DNA from: Pseudomonas paracarnis
Lineage (GTDB): Bacteria > Pseudomonadota > Gammaproteobacteria > Pseudomonadales > Pseudomonadaceae
Reading direction: 5' to 3'
Assembly (NCBI RefSeq): GCF_904063055.1
Contig: NZ_CAJFCN010000006.1
Location: 62,001 to 126,000 of the forward strand
DNA: 64,000 nucleotides
The translations under genes were made by a program, and so were the position numbers. This document shows, piece after piece, positions 19,101 through 29,485 of the stretch. A model generated the notes under the pieces. That model saw nothing but the letters and a program-made list of their open reading frames with translations. It did no database searches and had not been told where the DNA came from. Numbering within the stretch: position 1 is the first letter of the stretch; each line of letters starts with the position of its first letter.

Positions 19101-22100
19101 CACATCGGTTTCGTTCAGTTGATAGGTGGCCTGCATCCACTGCAAACGCTCGGCCAGGGCGCCGTGGGTGTTGCCCACGCCTTTGGGTTGGCCGGTGGAA
19201 CCGGAGGTGTAAATCACGTAGGCGAGGTTATCGCCGTGCAGGTGCAAGCCTGGCGCCTGGGTCGGCCAGCTGTCCAGATGCAGGCTGTCCATGGCAATCA
19301 CGCACACGCCTTCGGCGCTAGGCAGTTGGGGCAGCAACGCGGTCTGGGTGAGCAGCAGTTGCACGCCGCTGTCGTTGAGCATGTAGGCCAGGCGTTCGGC
19401 GGGGTAATCCGGGTCCAGCGGCACGTAGGCGCCACCGGCCTTGATGATGGCGAGCAGGCCGATCAGCAGTTGCGGCGAACGCTCGGCGGCGATAGCCACG
19501 CACACGTCCGGGCCGACGCCTTTGTCGCGCAGGTAATGGGCCAGGCGGTTGGCCTGGGTGTGCAATTGGGCGAATGTCAGGCTGCCGTCCTGCCAGACCA
19601 ATGCGGTGGCGTCCGACGTCTGTTGGTTGAGCAGCTCGGGCAGCCAGCGCCGGGCCGGCGCGCAGGGGGCCTCGCTCCAGGGTTGCTGTTCGTCAGCCTG
19701 CATCAACGGCAGGTCGCCGATGGCGTGTTGTGGTTGCGCGCACACAGCGTGAAGTAGATGGATAAAGTGCTCGGCCAGACGCTGGATGGTCGCGCAATCG
19801 AACAGCTCGTCGGCGTAGTCGAACGACAGGCTCAAGCGCCCGTTGCGGTCTTCTTCGCTGTGCAGTTGCAGGTCGAACTTGGCTTCGCGGCTGTGCCAGG
19901 GCAACTCATCGGCCAGCAGGCCCGGCAGGCGGCGCAAGGTGCTGAGGTCGCGCTGCTGGTGGTTGAACATGACCTGGAACAGGCCCTGTTCGCGGGCCTG
20001 GGGGAAGGCTTCCAGCAGTTGTTCAAAGGGCAGGTCCTGATGGGCCTGGGCGGCCAATGTGGTCTCGCGAGTGGCGGCCAACAGCTGGTTGAACGGCAGG
20101 CGCCCGTCCAGCTCGGCGCGCAGCACCAGGGTGTTGATAAAGAAGCCGATCAGGCCCTGGGTTTCATGGCGTGGGCGGTTGGCATTGGGCACGCCGATAC
20201 GGATATCGCGCTGGCCACTGTAGCGATAGAGCAAGGTCTGGAACGTCGCCAACAACAGCATGAACGATGTTGAGTCATGGGCCTGGGCGGTCTGGCGGAT
20301 CGCCGCACTGAGGCGCGCATCCAGGCGCTGGCGATGGCGCGAGGCGCTGTGCCGATGCTGGGCGGCACGCGGGTGATCGGTGGCCAGGTTCAGGGCCGGA
20401 TGCTCGTCACCCAACTGCGCTATCCAGTACGCCAGCTGTCGCTGGCCCTCGCCTTCGGCCAACCATTGACGCTGCCAGCTGCCGTAGTCGGCGTATTGCA
20501 AGGCCAGCGGCGGCAACTCCAGGGACTGGCCTTGGGCGGCAGCGGCGTACAGGCGCGAGAACTCGTCGATCAGGATATTCAGCGACCAACCGTCAGCAAT
20601 GATGTGGTGCAGCGTCACCAGCAGTTGGTGCTCTTCATCGCCCAGGCGCACCAGGGTAACCCGCAGCAACGGGCCTGTTTCCAGGTCGAACGGGCTGCGC
20701 GCCTGGTCTTCGCGAACCTGTTGCGCACGGGCTTCGCGCACGGCGTTTGGCAAGTCGCTGAGGTCGATGACCGGCAGTTCGAAATCCGCCGTAGCCTCGA
20801 CACGCTGAAACGCCTGACCATCGCGCTCGTAGAAGCGCGTGCGCAGGGCTTCGTGACGCTGGATCAGTTGCTGGAAGCTGTGGCGCAGTGCGTCTTCATC
20901 CAGCTCGCCGCGCAGGTGCAAGGCGCCTGGAATGGTGTAGGCGCTGCTGTGAGGGTCCAATTGCCAGGTGATCCACAGGCGGTTCTGTGCCAGGGATTGG
21001 GGCAGGTCTTCTTGACGCGATAAGGCGTGCATTGCGCCTTGGGCCACGCCGCCGTCCTGTTGCAGTTGCGCCACAGCCGCAGCAAAGGCCGCGAGTGTCG
21101 GCGCTTCGAACAGCAGGCGCAGGTTCAGCTCCAGCCCCAGGCTTTCGCGCAGGCGGGCGACCACTTGGGTCGCGGTGATGGAGTTGCCCCCCAGCAGGAA
21201 AAAGTGATCGTCGCCCGCCACCTGGGCCAGTTGCAGTTGCTCGCACCAGATCGCCGCGATCCGCTGTTGCAGGTCCGATTCCAGCGCCACTTCGCTCGCC
21301 TGCCCCTGCTGCCCGGGGAACTGCGCGTAGCTGTCGAGGCTGCCATCGGCATGCCCAATCGCACAGGCCGCACGCTGCACTTTGCCGCTGGAGGTCTTCG
21401 GCAAGGCGCCGGGGTTGAGCAGCACCACCACGCTCGGGGCTTGCTGGCAGGCCTCGGCCACGGCTTGGCGGATCGCTTTGATCAGCGCTTCGGGCGGCAG
21501 GATTTTCTGCACGCTGCGGCTGATTTCCGCGGCGATGCCGATGCCTTCCAGGCCCTGGTCATTGACCGCAAACGCGGCGACTCGGCCCTTGCGCACCCCT
21601 TCCACTTCGCGCTCGATGGTCTGTTCGATGTCCTGGGGGTAAAGGTTGTGGCCGCGCACGATCAGCAGGTCTTTCAGGCGCCCGGTGATGTACACCTCAC
21701 CGTCGCGGATAAAACCCAGGTCACCGGTGCGCAACCAGGTGCGGCCAGCATGCTGGACGAAGGTCTTGGCGCTGGCTTGCGGGTTGCGCCAGTAGCCGTG
21801 GGCGATGCTCGGGCCCGTGGCCCAGAGTTCGCCGACGCACTGGTCGGGCAGCTCGGTGAGGGTGTGCGGGTCGGCGATCAGCACGGCGTGGTCCGGCTGG
21901 CTGGTGCCGCAACTCATGATCGCAGGGCCCTGCCCCGGTTCGGCGCGGTTGGCGGCCAGCGCCTGTTCGTCCAGGCGCAGGGCGGGAATGCCACGGCCAC
22001 GGGTACCGCCGGCGACAAACAGGGTGGCTTCGGCCAGGCCGTAGGAGGCGAAGAAATTATTCGGGGTGAAACCACAGGCCGCGAATTTTTCCGCGAAGCG

Positions 22101-23009
22101 TTCCAGGGTGTCGAGGCGGATCGGCTCGGAACCCGAATAGGCCACGCGCCAGCGGCTCAAATCCAGGCGCTCCAGGGCCGACTCACTGACCCGTTCGCTG
22201 CACAGGCGGTAGGCGAAATCCGGGCCACCACTGATGGTGCCGCCGTATTCGCTGATCGCCTCCAGCCAGCGCAAAGGTCGGCCAAGGAAGTAGGCCGGCG
22301 ACATCAACACGCAGGGCACGCCGCTGAAGATCGGTTGCAGCAGGCCGCCGATCAGGCCCATGTCGTGGTACAGCGGCAACCAGCTGACGATCACGTCGTC
22401 GGGGTTGAGGTCGATGCCAAAACCACGGCGGATCAGCACTTCGTTGGCCACCAGATTGCCGTGGCTGACCTGCACGCCCTTGGGCAATGCGGTGGAGCCG
22501 GAGGTGTATTGCAAGAACGCGATGTCGTCGGCCTTGAGGTCGGGCTCGACCCACTGGTCGGCCTGCTGCGCCTCCAGGGTGTCGACGCTCAATACCGGCG
22601 GCGCATTTTCAATCTGGGCCAGGCCCTCGCTGAGGCTGGCAATGGTCAACAGCAGGCGCGGCTCGGCATCGCTGATGATCGACAGCAGGCGCTCCTGATG
22701 ATGACGACGCGTGGATTCCGGCGGATACGCCGGCACCGCGATCACCCCGGCGTACAGGCAGCCAAAGAACGCCGCCACATAGTCCGGGCCACTGGGGAAC
22801 AGCAACACCGCACGCTCGCCCAGGCCAGCGTTGGCCTGCAGGGCAGCGGCGATGGTGCGGGCGCGTTGGTCGAGGTCGCGATAACTGAGCACCACACTGT
22901 GCTCGGCGCTCTCGGCGAGGAAGCGCAACGCCACGTGGTCCGGCGTCTGCGCAGCACGCTGTTGAAGGGACTGGACCAGGGTGCGGGGGAGTTCGAAGGC
23001 GTCCATCAT
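10113..23009 (-). CDS. pvdL: PvdL, pyoverdine chromophore peptide synthetase
   Basis: A 4298-aa cytoplasmic NRPS that starts pyoverdine assembly. Domain order read from core motifs: acyl-CoA ligase (about 1-590), carrier (Ser610, GGNSI); C (HHIIADG at 801) - A (YTSGSTG near 1265) - carrier (Ser1650, GGHSL); C (HHIVTEG at 1842) - A (near 2315) - carrier (Ser2715, GGDSI) - epimerase (HHLVVDG at 2891); C (HHILIDA at 3362) - A (near 3837) - carrier (Ser4236). There is no terminal thioesterase. This is the known PvdL layout: fatty acid, L-Glu, D-Tyr, L-Dab. Substrates are assigned from that family knowledge, not from extracted specificity codes. The second C domain has Glu in place of the usual Asp of HHxxxDG. 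The start is a double ATG with AGGAA upstream. It follows pvdG by 51 bp, so both share one PvdS-type promoter. Confidence 0.96.
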   Translation of the reverse strand: MMDAFELPRTLVQSLQQRAAQTPDHVALRFLAESAEHSVVLSYRDLDQRARTIAAALQANAGLGERAVLLFPSGPDYVAAFFGCLYAGVIAVPAYPPESTRRHHQERLLSIISDAEPRLLLTIASLSEGLAQIENAPPVLSVDTLEAQQADQWVEPDLKADDIAFLQYTSGSTALPKGVQVSHGNLVANEVLIRRGFGIDLNPDDVIVSWLPLYHDMGLIGGLLQPIFSGVPCVLMSPAYFLGRPLRWLEAISEYGGTISGGPDFAYRLCSERVSESALERLDLSRWRVAYSGSEPIRLDTLERFAEKFAACGFTPNNFFASYGLAEATLFVAGGTRGRGIPALRLDEQALAANRAEPGQGPAIMSCGTSQPDHAVLIADPHTLTELPDQCVGELWATGPSIAHGYWRNPQASAKTFVQHAGRTWLRTGDLGFIRDGEVYITGRLKDLLIVRGHNLYPQDIEQTIEREVEGVRKGRVAAFAVNDQGLEGIGIAAEISRSVQKILPPEALIKAIRQAVAEACQQAPSVVVLLNPGALPKTSSGKVQRAACAIGHADGSLDSYAQFPGQQGQASEVALESDLQQRIAAIWCEQLQLAQVAGDDHFFLLGGNSITATQVVARLRESLGLELNLRLLFEAPTLAAFAAAVAQLQQDGGVAQGAMHALSRQEDLPQSLAQNRLWITWQLDPHSSAYTIPGALHLRGELDEDALRHSFQQLIQRHEALRTRFYERDGQAFQRVEATADFELPVIDLSDLPNAVREARAQQVREDQARSPFDLETGPLLRVTLVRLGDEEHQLLVTLHHIIADGWSLNILIDEFSRLYAAAAQGQSLELPPLALQYADYGSWQRQWLAEGEGQRQLAYWIAQLGDEHPALNLATDHPRAAQHRHSASRHRQRLDARLSAAIRQTAQAHDSTSFMLLLATFQTLLYRYSGQRDIRIGVPNANRPRHETQGLIGFFINTLVLRAELDGRLPFNQLLAATRETTLAAQAHQDLPFEQLLEAFPQAREQGLFQVMFNHQQRDLSTLRRLPGLLADELPWHSREAKFDLQLHSEEDRNGRLSLSFDYADELFDCATIQRLAEHFIHLLHAVCAQPQHAIGDLPLMQADEQQPWSEAPCAPARRWLPELLNQQTSDATALVWQDGSLTFAQLHTQANRLAHYLRDKGVGPDVCVAIAAERSPQLLIGLLAIIKAGGAYVPLDPDYPAERLAYMLNDSGVQLLLTQTALLPQLPSAEGVCVIAMDSLHLDSWPTQAPGLHLHGDNLAYVIYTSGSTGQPKGVGNTHGALAERLQWMQATYQLNETDVLMQKAPISFDVSVWECFWPLITGCRLVLAGPGEHRDPHRIAQLVQEHGVTTLHFVPPLLQLFINEPLAAECTSLRRLFSGGEALPAELRNRVLARLPAVQLHNRYGPTETAINVTHWHCAASDGERSPIGRPLGNVICRVLDEQLNPLPAGVPGELCIGGIGLARGYLGRAGLTAERFVADPLGAAGTRLYRTGDRARWNADGVLEYLGRLDQQVKLRGFRVEPEEIEARLLAQAGIAQAVVLVRDAQLIGYYTADAELDEQRVKIALAAELPEYMVPALLMRLDAMPLSPSGKLDRRALPEPVWQTREHVEPHTPLQLHIAAIWREVLGLPRIGLRDDFFALGGHSLLATQIISRTRQACDVELPLRTLFEASELGDFAEQVGLIQAAGQRNQQTAIAKVDRSQPVPLSYSQQRMWFLWQMEPDSPAYNVGGMARLRGVLDVGRFEASLQALIMRHETLRTTFPSVDGVACQKVSAQTNVRMGWQDFSALNEPQRQQRLQQLADVEAHTPFNLETGPLLRACLVKAGEQEHYLVLTLHHIVTEGWAMDIFARELSALYEAFIDERDSPLPTLPVQYLDYSVWQRQWMEAGERQRQLDYWTAQLGNEHPLLELPGDRPRPPVQSHRGELYRFDLSDELAARVRAFNAQHGLTLFMTMTATLAVLLYRYSGQTDLRIGAPVANRIRPESEGLIGAFLNTQVLRCQLNGQMQVSELFEQVRHTVIEGQSHQDLPFDHLVEALQPPRSAAYNPLFQVMCNVQRWEFQQSRQLAGMTVEYLANDARATKFDLNLEVTDLDHRLGCCLTYSTDLFDEPRIARMAEHWRNLLEALVADPGQRLSELPLLSADEQRALQDSLGVEKGEHRLDQCIHQLFSQQASQRPEAPALTFAGVTLSYAQLDERANRLAWMLRERGVGPQVRVGLALPRSLEMVIGLLAILKAGGAYVPLDPEYPLDRLHYMIEDSDIGLLLSDAALFEALGELPATVACWCLEDDSPVLANYPAEALPFVSLAQHQAYLIYTSGSTGKPKGVVVSHGEIAMHCQAVIERFDMRPDDCELHFYSINFDAATERLLVPLLCGARVVLRAQGQWDAEEICALIRTHRINVLGFTPSYGSQLAQWLATQQQTLPVRMCITGGEALTGEHLQRIRAAFTPQLFFNAYGPTETVVMPLASQAPEQLEEGAGSVPIGSIVGARVAYILDADLALVPQGASGELYIGGAGLAQGYHQRPGMTAERFVADPFAGKGGRLYRTGDLVRQRADGLVEYLGRIDHQVKIRGFRIELGEIETRLLEHDAVREAVVLALDAPSGKQLVAYLVSDAEHAALRDALKAHLKAQLPDYMVPAHLIVLQSMPLTANGKLDRRALPEPDPEANRQAYVAPRSELEHSLAAIWCAVLNVEQVGLDDNFFELGGDSILSIQVVSRARQAGIHFSPRDLFQHQTVQSLSAVATRSELIIAEQGLLTGPSGLTPIQHWFFDTDIPARQHWNQALVLKPLQLLDAHRLEQALLAVLEHHDALRLSFTPRGAQWHAEHLGVPEGGVLLQAQVRDMQACTALFTDTQRSLDLAQGPLLRALLVDGPQGQQRLLIAIHHLVVDGVSWRVLLEDLQNVYRQLSEGQSVSLPAKTSALRDWAARLQAYAHSESLREELSLWQAQLAGPAVALPVQRPQGARRNSDAETVSVRLDAERTRQLLQQAPSAYRTQVNDLLLTALARVLCRWSGQASALIQLEGHGRETLFDDIDLTRSVGWFTSAYPLRLTPQAEQGDSIKAIKEQLRGVPHKGLGYGVLRYLADDLCKQSMAALPSAQVTFNYLGQFDQSFGADALFHPLEESAGQAHDPDAPLPNELSIDSQVYGGELVLRWTFSRERHDQQVIGDLAEAYLAELHSLIAHCLQDDAGGLTPSDFPLARLTQVQLDALPVPASAIEDVYPLTPMQEGLLLHTLLEPGTGLYYMQDRYRINSALEPERFAQAWQAVIARHEALRASFCWNVGEDMLQVIHKPGSTPIEYLDWSADPQDEQEPRLQALLKAEREAGFDLLNQAPFHLRLIRVGEARYWFMMSNHHILIDAWCRSLLMNDFFDIYTALGEGRDAQLGTPPRYRDYIAWLQRQDLNEARQWWQQNLQGFERATPIPSDRPFLREHAGGSGGMVVGDCYTRLDARDGAQLRELAQAHQLTVNTFAQAAWALVLRRLSGDRDVLFGVTVAGRPVDMPEMQRTVGLFINSIALRVKLPEDGQRCSVRQWLSALLDSNMQLREYEYLPLVTIQEHSELPKGQPLFDSLFVFENAPVEVSVLDRAQSLNATSDSGRTHTNFPLTAVCYPGDDLGLHLSYDQRYFDESTVQDMLAEFKRLLLALVQGFHGDMDELALMGEQEREFLVEGCNQSAHAYPLERSYIELFEEQVAQHPQRIAASCLDQQWSYEDLNRRSNGLGHALIAAGVGLDQPVALLAERGLDLLGMIIGSFKAGAGYLPLDPGLPGQRLSRIIDLCRTPLLVCTEACREQAIELLEGVDCQLLVWEEIPARGENPGVYSGPDNLAYVIYTSGSTGLPKGVMVEQRGMLNNQLSKVPYLNLSDADVIAQTASQSFDISVWQFLAAPLFGARVDIVPNTIAHDPQGLLAHVQAQGITVLESVPSLIQGMLAQERIRLDGLRWMLPTGEAMPPELAHQWLLRYPQIGLVNAYGPAECSDDVAFFRVDLASTRGTYLPIGTPTDNNRLYLLDGALELVPQGAVGELCVAGTGVGRGYVSDPLRTAQVFVPNPFGAPGERLYRTGDLARRRSDGVLEYVGRIDHQVKIRGYRIELGEIEARLHEQPDIRDAAVGVQEGVNGKHLVGYLVAADATLNTGERLERIKQRLRAELPEYMVPLHWLWLDRLPLNANGKLDRKALPALEIGQLHSQDYVTPRTELEATLAAIWAEVLRVERVGVRDNFFELGGHSLLATQIASRVQKTLQRDVPLRAMFECSTVAELAEYIDGLAANEISAEKVDRLSDLMAELEGL

Positions 23010-23060
23010 GGGGTTCCTGCCTGAAATCGGCTTACGGGAAATTCGGGAAGTCGGTGGGGT

Positions 23061-23813
23061 TCAGCCGGCGACGAGCTGCCGCGCCGCGCCAATGCGCCAG
23101 CGCGCCAAGTGCTCGTCGGCATAGCGACGCACGCAGCGCAGCACGGCGCTTTCGTGCTGCACGAGGAAGAAGTGATGGCCGTCAAACATGTCCAGGGAAA
23201 ACCCACTGGCAGCGTCGAGTTGCCAGTCGAGCAACTGGTCGGCACGCACGCTGTCTTGCTTGCCACCGAACACATGGATCGGCAGCGCCAGGGGCTGGCG
23301 CTCGCCATAGGTGAAACTGCCGCACAGCAGGAAATCGGCGCGCAGGATCGGCAACATCAGTTGCATCAGCTCGGGGTTGGCCAGGGCTTCTTCGGCGGTG
23401 CCCTGCAATTCGCGCAGGCGGGCAATCAGTTGGGCATCGGTCTTTTCGACGGCGTACTCACTCACATCACGACGCGCCGGGCCCGCCGTGCCGGACGCGA
23501 ACAACGCCAGGGGCGCAGGCAGATTGCGCGCGTTCAAAGCGTGAGCCAATTCAAACGCCAACAGCCCGCCAAGGCTGTGGCCGAACAAGGCATAGGGGCC
23601 ATCCAGATCACGGCTGATTTCTTCAGCAAGCTGCGCGGCCAAGGCCTTGATATCGCGCTGCAATGGCTCGTCCATGCGCATGCCGCGTCCCGGCAATTCC
23701 AGCGGGCACACTTGCAGCCAGTCCGGCAGCACCCGGCGCCAGCGGGCGTAGACCGAGGCGCTGGCGCCTGAGTGGGGCAGGCAAAACAGGCGCAGCCGCA
23801 GGGACGCACTCAT
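23061..23813 (-). CDS. pvdG: PvdG, type II thioesterase of the pyoverdine pathway
   Basis: A 250-aa alpha/beta-hydrolase of the type II thioesterase family, which frees mis-loaded carrier proteins of NRPS assembly lines. The nucleophile motif GHSLGG has Ser80, and the catalytic His lies in FDGHHFFL near residue 227. It is immediately upstream of pvdL and in the same direction, the same pvdG-pvdL order as in P. aeruginosa. The ATG at 23813 has only a weak ribosome-binding site. A PvdS-type promoter lies about 110 bp upstream. Confidence 0.92.
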   Translation of the reverse strand: MSASLRLRLFCLPHSGASASVYARWRRVLPDWLQVCPLELPGRGMRMDEPLQRDIKALAAQLAEEISRDLDGPYALFGHSLGGLLAFELAHALNARNLPAPLALFASGTAGPARRDVSEYAVEKTDAQLIARLRELQGTAEEALANPELMQLMLPILRADFLLCGSFTYGERQPLALPIHVFGGKQDSVRADQLLDWQLDAASGFSLDMFDGHHFFLVQHESAVLRCVRRYADEHLARWRIGAARQLVAG

Positions 23814-23924
23814 CCCGCGAGGACTCCGAACTGAAACACGCTGAATGCACGATAAAAACCCATCTGGTCCTCCTGCGGGTGCTGATCCTTGGCCGTTGTA
23901 CTAACGAACCTGTCACCCATGAGA

Positions 23925-23948
23925 ACGGACGGAGCCTTCAAATAATTA
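23925..23948 (-). promoter_or_regulatory. Probable PvdS-dependent promoter of pvdGL
   Basis: On the minus strand TAATT (23948-23944) is followed after 16 bases by CGT (23927-23925). This differs from the TAAAT-N16-CGT pattern by one base. It lies 112 bp upstream of the pvdG start, in the expected place. Confidence 0.5.
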
Positions 23949-24017
23949 GTCGCCGGGGGGGAGCGAGACGTGGTTCACACCTTTGCCCAAGGCATAAGAT
24001 TAGTTCGTCTTCTCATT

Positions 24018-24037
24018 TGACAATCATTATCATTAAG
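24018..24037 (+). promoter_or_regulatory. Fur-box-like sequence upstream of pvdS
   Basis: TGACAATCATTATCATTAAG matches the NAT-trimer pattern of the Fur box (core AATCATTATCATT) in an AT-rich stretch about 80 bp upstream of pvdS. Iron repression of pvdS by Fur is well established in Pseudomonas; the site here is by consensus. Confidence 0.65.
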
Positions 24038-24114
24038 CATAATTTGTTGCCCGATATGTAGGAGGCCTCAGCAGGGATGCCCTCCCCTAACCTATTCGCA
24101 GCAAGGTGATTTCC

Positions 24115-24666
24115 ATGACGGAACCAGTATCCACAGGCAGGTGCGATTCACCCCTTCTCCAGGCGTTCGTCGACAATCGACTGATTCTGGTGAAGATCGC
24201 GGCCCGTATCACCGGGTGCCGCTCACGCGCCGAAGACGTGGTGCAGGACGCCTACTTCCGGCTGCAGTCGGCGCCGACCATCACCTCATCGTTCAAGGCC
24301 CAACTGAGTTATCTGTTTCAGATCGTGCGCAACCTGGCGATCGATCATTACCGCAAGCAGGCCCTGGAGCTCAAATACTCCGGGACCGAAGAGGAAGGCT
24401 TGAATGTGGTTATTCACGGCGCTTCACCGGAAACCTCGCACATCAATTTCAACACCCTGGAAAACATCGCCGACGCCCTGACGCAACTGCCCCAGCGTAC
24501 CCGCTACGCGTTCGAGATGTACCGCTTGCATGGCGTGCCGCAAAAAGACATCGCCAAGGAGCTTGGGGTGTCGCCGACCTTGGTGAACTTCATGATTCGC
24601 GATGCGCTGGTGCATTGCCGCAAGGTGTCGGGCAGTCATAGCGATACGTTTGCGCGGCGGGTTTGA
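24115..24666 (+). CDS. pvdS: PvdS, iron-starvation ECF sigma factor
   Basis: A 183-aa ECF sigma-70 factor that directs RNA polymerase to pyoverdine promoters and is normally held by the anti-sigma factor FpvR. Region 2 is at about 15-85 (RAEDVVQDAYFRLQ, SYLFQIVRNLAIDHYRKQ). Region 4 is at about 120-172 (LPQRTRYAFEMYRLHGV, then the helix-turn-helix QKDIAKELGVSPTLV). The ATG at 24115 has AAGGTGA six bases upstream; a GTG nine bases earlier is in frame but sits on that site. It is divergent from pvdGL, with a Fur-box-like sequence in the shared region. The 300-bp gap between them otherwise holds only promoter elements. Confidence 0.95.
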   Translation: MTEPVSTGRCDSPLLQAFVDNRLILVKIAARITGCRSRAEDVVQDAYFRLQSAPTITSSFKAQLSYLFQIVRNLAIDHYRKQALELKYSGTEEEGLNVVIHGASPETSHINFNTLENIADALTQLPQRTRYAFEMYRLHGVPQKDIAKELGVSPTLVNFMIRDALVHCRKVSGSHSDTFARRV

Positions 24667-24696
24667 GCACAGCGAGGACATTCTGGGTAAGGGCCC

Positions 24697-25143
24697 ACGG
24701 TAACCACGATGCGAAGCGAGTCGCTCTTGATCTGCTTTTGATCTTGATCTCAGGCGCCCCGTTAAACCACGCTGGCCGAACGCAGGCTTGAATTCGTGGG
24801 TAACCCGGCAGGACGCCGGGTTAGCCGCCCCGCGCCATGGATGGCGCGTGGCGGCGGCCCACGGATTCAAGCCTGTGTTCGGGCACACCGAGCCTAAGCG
24901 AGGTGCCGAGTGGTGGGGCAAGAGCCTTTTGCTTACTTTTGGGCTCCTTTCAAAAGTGAGCCGCTGTCAGAGCGGAACCCTAAGTGGCCGTTACCGCAGG
25001 AATGGATATGTACACAATCCAACTGTGTCGCCTGTCAGGCCGCCTTCGCGAGCAAGCCCGCTCCCACAGTTGGATTGTGGGGTGTCAGGTAGATAGGTGT
25101 CGGCTGGCAGGCCGTCATCGCAGGCAAGCCAGCTCCCACAGTT
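24697..25143. repeat. Long intergenic repeat element, copy 1
   Basis: This fills the gene-free stretch 24667-25180. From ACGGTAACCACGATGCGAAG to the REP-like CAAGCCAGCTCCCACAGTTG it is nearly identical to 41907-42357. It contains a strong hairpin (AACCCGGC / GCCGGGTT), a CGCCATGGATGGCG palindrome, and REP arms at its right end. Small open frames exist on both strands, but differences between the copies change amino acids in each, so it is probably not coding. Confidence 0.8.
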
Positions 25144-25180
25144 GACCCCACTGAGCCCAAAGGATCTTATTTACTGCGAT

Positions 25181-25948
25181 CTAGGGCAGTGGCGTCACAT
25201 CAATACGATACGGCTCAAAAATCCTCAGCATCTGCCCACTGCTGCGTAGCCCCTTGAGCAACGCCGAAAACGCCTCCCCCGTGATCGGTGTCTTTGGCCG
25301 CAACAACGCATAGTGGTGATACACCTGGTCAATACGCTCCGACACCAAAAACTGCCCCGCCATGTCCGCGTTGCGCACCATGAAATCACTCAGGTACGAG
25401 CGGGTAACCAGCGCAATATCTGCACGCCCACGAGCAACCATCAGCAGATTACTGTCATGGGAATAGGTCAACGTCGCGTTGAAACGCTCGGCCATGTTCT
25501 TGGGATCGGGATTGAAGTCAGCAAAGGCATAGTGATACCCGCTGAATACCGCCAGGCGCTTGCCGGTGAGGTCGGAAAAATAACTCTGGTCGCGACCGGG
25601 CTGACGCTGAGCGACAAAAATCTCCGCATCTTCCAGCCCCATATCAACACTGGTATGGGCAATATTCTGCCAACCCCAGGACGGGTTTTCGAAGATCGCC
25701 ATGTCGACCCGGCCTTGCTCGAAGTCACGAAAACGCCGAGGTATCGAGGTAGGCACCACCACAAACTGGTAATCGGTTTGCGCAGCGTTCAACGCCTCGA
25801 CCAATTGCGGCAGCAACCCGGTGTCGGCGCCTTGTTCAGGGCGTACGGTGTAGGGCGGAAAATGCGCCGCGCCGATTCTCACCAACTGCGCGGCGGTGCC
25901 CAGTGCCCATAAAGTAAGTCCTGCAGCCAGCCGCCATGGCGAAAACAT
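25181..25948 (-). CDS. Periplasmic amino-acid-type solute-binding protein (SBP family 3)
   Basis: A 255-aa protein with a likely signal peptide (MFSPWRLAAGLTLWALGTAAQ) and the two-lobe fold of family 3 extracellular binding proteins (HFPPYTV start, VDMAIFENPSWGW, GKRLAVFSGYHYAF, GRADIALVTRSYL). Ligand unknown. No permease or ATPase gene is adjacent, so it may be an orphan sensor-like or secreted receptor. The ATG at 25948 is chosen because it gives a normal signal peptide; the frame is open to a TTG at 26011, and neither has a strong ribosome-binding site. Confidence 0.75.
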   Translation of the reverse strand: MFSPWRLAAGLTLWALGTAAQLVRIGAAHFPPYTVRPEQGADTGLLPQLVEALNAAQTDYQFVVVPTSIPRRFRDFEQGRVDMAIFENPSWGWQNIAHTSVDMGLEDAEIFVAQRQPGRDQSYFSDLTGKRLAVFSGYHYAFADFNPDPKNMAERFNATLTYSHDSNLLMVARGRADIALVTRSYLSDFMVRNADMAGQFLVSERIDQVYHHYALLRPKTPITGEAFSALLKGLRSSGQMLRIFEPYRIDVTPLP

Positions 25949-26040
25949 CGAGGCACACACCGTTGAAGAGTTCAATGCCGATAAGCTAGGCGTTTTTACT
26001 GGGGGAGACAACTTTCGCCAGCAAATTAATAACTTGCGCC

Positions 26041-26664
26041 TCAGTCCGACTTCAGCACCATCAACAAGGCCTCTTCGGCCAACTCCTCAAGGGTCAGGCT
26101 GCCTTGGGCACGAAACCAGGTGGTGGTCCAGGACAAGGCGCCGGTGAGGAAGCGCCGGGTGATAAACACATCGCCCCGGATGTAGCCAGCGGCCTTGGCC
26201 TCGCCCAGTACCTGCAACCAGATCTGCTCATACACGTCACGCAGGGCCAGCACGTGCGCCTGGCCTTCGGCCGACAGCGAGCGCCATTCGTAGACCAGCA
26301 CCGCCATGGCCTCGCCACTGCCACCCATGATCGACTGCAACTCGCAGCGGATCAGCGCCAGCACGCGTTCGCGCACCGTGCTCGCCTCCTCCAGTGAAGC
26401 GCGCATCATCGCGGTGTTGTAATGGATGGTTTCCTCCATCACCGCACGCAATATCTCATCCTTGCTCTTGAAGTGATGAAAGATGCTGCCGGACTGGATG
26501 CCCACGGCGCTGGCCAGATCTCGCACAGTGGTGCGCTCGAACCCCTTGTTACGAAACAGATGAGCTGCGGTTTGCAGCAACTTGCCGCGGGCGCTCTCGG
26601 GGTCGGTCAATTGGCCACTGTCGACCATGGTGCGCATCACCCCCAGGGCTTTGTGCTCATCCAT
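26041..26664 (-). CDS. atuR: AtuR, TetR-family repressor of acyclic terpene utilisation
   Basis: A 207-aa TetR/AcrR regulator. The N-terminal helix-turn-helix (TTVRDLASAVGIQSGSIFHH, about 46-65) is followed by an all-helical ligand domain. It is divergent from atuA, with two perfect inverted repeats in the 153-bp gap. AtuR of P. aeruginosa is known to repress the atu cluster by binding two inverted repeats in exactly this interval, and the ligand is thought to be an acyl-CoA intermediate. The match of family, position and operator pair makes the call firm. Confidence 0.9.
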   Translation of the reverse strand: MDEHKALGVMRTMVDSGQLTDPESARGKLLQTAAHLFRNKGFERTTVRDLASAVGIQSGSIFHHFKSKDEILRAVMEETIHYNTAMMRASLEEASTVRERVLALIRCELQSIMGGSGEAMAVLVYEWRSLSAEGQAHVLALRDVYEQIWLQVLGEAKAAGYIRGDVFITRRFLTGALSWTTTWFRAQGSLTLEELAEEALLMVLKSD

Positions 26665-26720
26665 GCTGCTCTCCTTCACGTCTACTGTCGTCTTGGCCGG
26701 CAATTTAGGCCGTGACTGCC

Positions 26721-26740
26721 ACCCAAGCAAGCGCTTGGGT
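26721..26740. promoter_or_regulatory. AtuR operator 1
   Basis: ACCCAAGC-AAGC-GCTTGGGT, a perfect 8-4-8 inverted repeat in the atuR-atuA gap, its centre 43 bp from operator 2. Confidence 0.8.
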
Positions 26741-26764
26741 AAAACTTGTGACTGGAGTTTACAA

Positions 26765-26782
26765 ACCAAGCGCTTGCTTGGT
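26765..26782. promoter_or_regulatory. AtuR operator 2
   Basis: ACCAAGC-GCTT-GCTTGGT, a perfect 7-4-7 inverted repeat sharing its half-site with operator 1, ending 36 bp before the atuA ATG. Confidence 0.8.
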
Positions 26783-26817
26783 AGTCTCGGCACCAGCCCT
26801 TGGAGGAAGGATTTCTC

Positions 26818-28596
26818 ATGAGCAAGACGGTACGTATCGGCTGCGCCAGCGCCTTCTGGGGCGACACCTGCACCGCCGCCGCCCAACTGGTGCAGGGCGG
26901 TGCCTTGGATTACCTGGTGTTCGATTACCTGGCGGAAGTCACCATGTCGATCCTCGCCGGTGCCCGCCTGAAAGACCCCAAGGCCGGTTACGCCACGGAT
27001 TTTGTCGAGGTGCTGACACCCCTGCTGGCGGATATCCAGCGCCAGGGCATCCGGGTGATCAGCAATGCCGGTGGTATCAACCCCCAAGCCTGCGCCGCCG
27101 CCCTGCAAGCGGCCTGCGATAACGCCCACATCCCGCTGAAAATCGCCGTGTTGCTCGGCGATGACCTGCACCCTCAACTCAAACAGCTGCCACCTGTCAC
27201 CGACCTGTACAACGGCGCCCCGCTGCCGCCCCTGTGCGTGTCCGCCAACGCCTACCTCGGCGCACCGGGCATTGCCCAGGCCCTGGGGCTCGGCGCTGAT
27301 ATTGTCATCACCGGCCGGGTGGTCGACAGCGCAGTGGTCAGCGCGGCACTGGTGCATGAACTCAATTGGTCATGGCAGGACTACGATCACTTGGCCCAGG
27401 CCGCCCTGGCCGGGCATATCATCGAATGCGGCGCCCAATGCACCGGCGGAAACTTCACCGACTGGCGTGACGTGCCCGACTACGAACACATCGGCTTTCC
27501 TATCGTCGAAGTCAGCGCCGACGGCCAGTTCACCGTCAACAAGGTCGAAGGCAGCGGGGGGCTGATCAGCGAACTCAGCGTGGCCGAACAACTGCTGTAT
27601 GAAATCGGTGACCCGCGCGCCTATGTGCTGCCGGACGTGATCTGCGATTTCAGCCAGGTCAAACTGCAGCAACAAGGCAAACACGCGGTGCGCCTGCACG
27701 GCGCCAAGGGCCTGCCACCCACCGACCAGTACAAGGTCAGCGCCACCTACCCCGATGGCTTTCGCTGCACCGCCAGTTGCCTGCTCGCTGGCATCGACGC
27801 GGTGGCCAAGGCCGAGCGGGTCAGCCAGGCGCTCATCAACAAGACTTCGGAGCTGTTCAGCCAGCGCGGCTGGGCGCCCTACACCGACGTCAACATCGAA
27901 CTGCTCGGCAGCGAAGCCACCTACGGCGCCCACGCCCGGCGTGCGGATTGCCGCGAAGTGGTGGTGAAGCTGGCGGTGCGGCATCCGAACAAGCAGGCGC
28001 TGGTACTGTTCGCTCGCGAGATCGCCCAGGCGGCCACCGGCATGGCACCGGGGCTGACCGGCATTGTGGGCGGGCGGCCGACGGTGTATCCGCTGATTCG
28101 GCTGTTTTCGTTCCTGGTCGACAAATCACGGTGTAGCGTCGCCATCGAGTACCAAGACCAACGTCATGCCGTCGAGCTGCCCGCCTCCGCGCCTCTGCTC
28201 ACGCCGGCTGTGCCCATCGAGCCGGCCAAGCCGGAGGGCCGTGCCGATGCCAGTGTGCCGCTGGTGAAACTCGCCGTGGCGCGCTCAGGTGACAAGGGCA
28301 ACCACAGCAATATCGGCGTGATCGCTCGCCACCCTGACTACCTGCCGTGGATCGCCGAAGCCCTGACCCCGGAGGTAATCGTCGACTGGATGGACCACGT
28401 GCTCGACCCGATCCATGGCCGCGTCGAACGCTGGTATTTGCCCGGCAGCCACAGCCTGAATTTCCTGCTGGAGAATGCCCTGGGCGGCGGCGGTATCGCC
28501 AGCCTGCGCATCGACCCGCAAGGCAAAGCCTTCGCTCAGCAACTGCTGGAAATCCCCATCGCCGTGCCGCAACACATTGCCGACCAACTCACCTAA
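26818..28596 (+). CDS. atuA: AtuA, acyclic terpene utilisation protein (DUF1446)
   Basis: A 592-aa cytosolic protein of the AtuA/DUF1446 family, opening with [13 protein letters not shown]. It is required for growth on citronellol and geraniol in P. aeruginosa, but its exact reaction is not known. A C-terminal segment ([21 protein letters not shown], about 483-502) is a family hallmark. The ATG at 26818 follows GGAAGGA; an in-frame start 18 bases upstream is less likely. It is the first gene of the operon, 12 bp before atuB. Confidence 0.93.
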   Translation: MSKTVRIGCASAFWGDTCTAAAQLVQGGALDYLVFDYLAEVTMSILAGARLKDPKAGYATDFVEVLTPLLADIQRQGIRVISNAGGINPQACAAALQAACDNAHIPLKIAVLLGDDLHPQLKQLPPVTDLYNGAPLPPLCVSANAYLGAPGIAQALGLGADIVITGRVVDSAVVSAALVHELNWSWQDYDHLAQAALAGHIIECGAQCTGGNFTDWRDVPDYEHIGFPIVEVSADGQFTVNKVEGSGGLISELSVAEQLLYEIGDPRAYVLPDVICDFSQVKLQQQGKHAVRLHGAKGLPPTDQYKVSATYPDGFRCTASCLLAGIDAVAKAERVSQALINKTSELFSQRGWAPYTDVNIELLGSEATYGAHARRADCREVVVKLAVRHPNKQALVLFAREIAQAATGMAPGLTGIVGGRPTVYPLIRLFSFLVDKSRCSVAIEYQDQRHAVELPASAPLLTPAVPIEPAKPEGRADASVPLVKLAVARSGDKGNHSNIGVIARHPDYLPWIAEALTPEVIVDWMDHVLDPIHGRVERWYLPGSHSLNFLLENALGGGGIASLRIDPQGKAFAQQLLEIPIAVPQHIADQLT

Positions 28597-28608
28597 AGGA
28601 CCGTCGCC

Positions 28609-29481
28609 GTGGCCTTCGACTCGATCTTCAAAGCCGACCTGTTCAAGGGGCAAACCGTGATTGTCACCGGAGGCGGCAGTGGCATTGGCCGCTGCACCGC
28701 CCATGAGCTGGCGGCCCTTGGTGCCTGCGTGATCCTGGTGGGGCGCAAGCCAGAAAAACTGCAGAAGGTCGCGGCGGAAATGGCTGAAGATGGCGGCGTG
28801 GCCCATTGGCATGCCTGTGACATTCGTGAGGAAGAGGCGGTGAAAGCGCTGGTCACGCAGATCCTGCACGACCACGGCCCCATACATGGCCTGGTGAATA
28901 ACGCGGGAGGCCAATACCCGTCGCCACTGGCGGCGATCAATCAGAAGGGCTTTGAAACCGTACTGCGCACCAACCTGGTGGGCGGTTTCCTGATGGCGCG
29001 GGAAGTGTTCAACCAGTCGATGAGCAAGCACGGTGGCGCGATCGTCAACATGCTCGCCGACATGTGGGGCGGCATGCCCGGCATGGGCCACTCCGGCGCG
29101 GCGCGCTCCGGCATGGACAACTTCACCAAGACCGCCGCGTTTGAGTGGGGCTATGCCGGGGTGCGCGTCAACGCCGTGGCGCCTGGCTGGATTGCCTCCA
29201 GCGGCATGGACACCTACGAAGGCGCGTTCAAGGCGGTGATTCCCACCCTGCGTGAGCTTGTACCGCTCAAGCGCATCGGCACCGAGTCGGAAGTCAGCGC
29301 GGCCATCGTCTTTTTGCTCAGCCCGGCTGCGGCCTTTATCAGCGGTAGCACCCTGCGCATCGACGGCGCCGCCAGCCTGGGCAGCCGCGCATGGCCGCTG
29401 CACAAGGCGCAGGCGCCGAGCGAGCCGTTCAACGGGTTCCACCGCGCCTACCTGCCGGATGTGCTCAAGGCGGAGCAATAA
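28609..29481 (+). CDS. atuB: AtuB, short-chain dehydrogenase/reductase
   Basis: A 290-aa SDR. The NAD(P)-binding GGGSGIG is at 21-27 and NNAGG at about 95. The catalytic region is atypical: the classical Tyr-xxx-Lys is replaced by HSGAARSGMDNF, as in 2,4-dienoyl-CoA-reductase-type SDRs. Proposed role: an oxidation or reduction step in citronellol/geraniol breakdown. The start is a GTG at 28609 with AAAGGA eight bases upstream. It lies in the atu operon, four bases before atuC. Confidence 0.9.
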   Translation: MAFDSIFKADLFKGQTVIVTGGGSGIGRCTAHELAALGACVILVGRKPEKLQKVAAEMAEDGGVAHWHACDIREEEAVKALVTQILHDHGPIHGLVNNAGGQYPSPLAAINQKGFETVLRTNLVGGFLMAREVFNQSMSKHGGAIVNMLADMWGGMPGMGHSGAARSGMDNFTKTAAFEWGYAGVRVNAVAPGWIASSGMDTYEGAFKAVIPTLRELVPLKRIGTESEVSAAIVFLLSPAAAFISGSTLRIDGAASLGSRAWPLHKAQAPSEPFNGFHRAYLPDVLKAEQ

Positions 29482-29485
29482 CGCC

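Noticed and set aside
24424..24921. Minus-strand open frame in the long repeat, similar to one at 41736-42137
   Set aside because: The two versions differ mainly by amino-acid-changing substitutions, and the frame runs into pvdS on the wrong strand. It is more likely a non-coding repeat.
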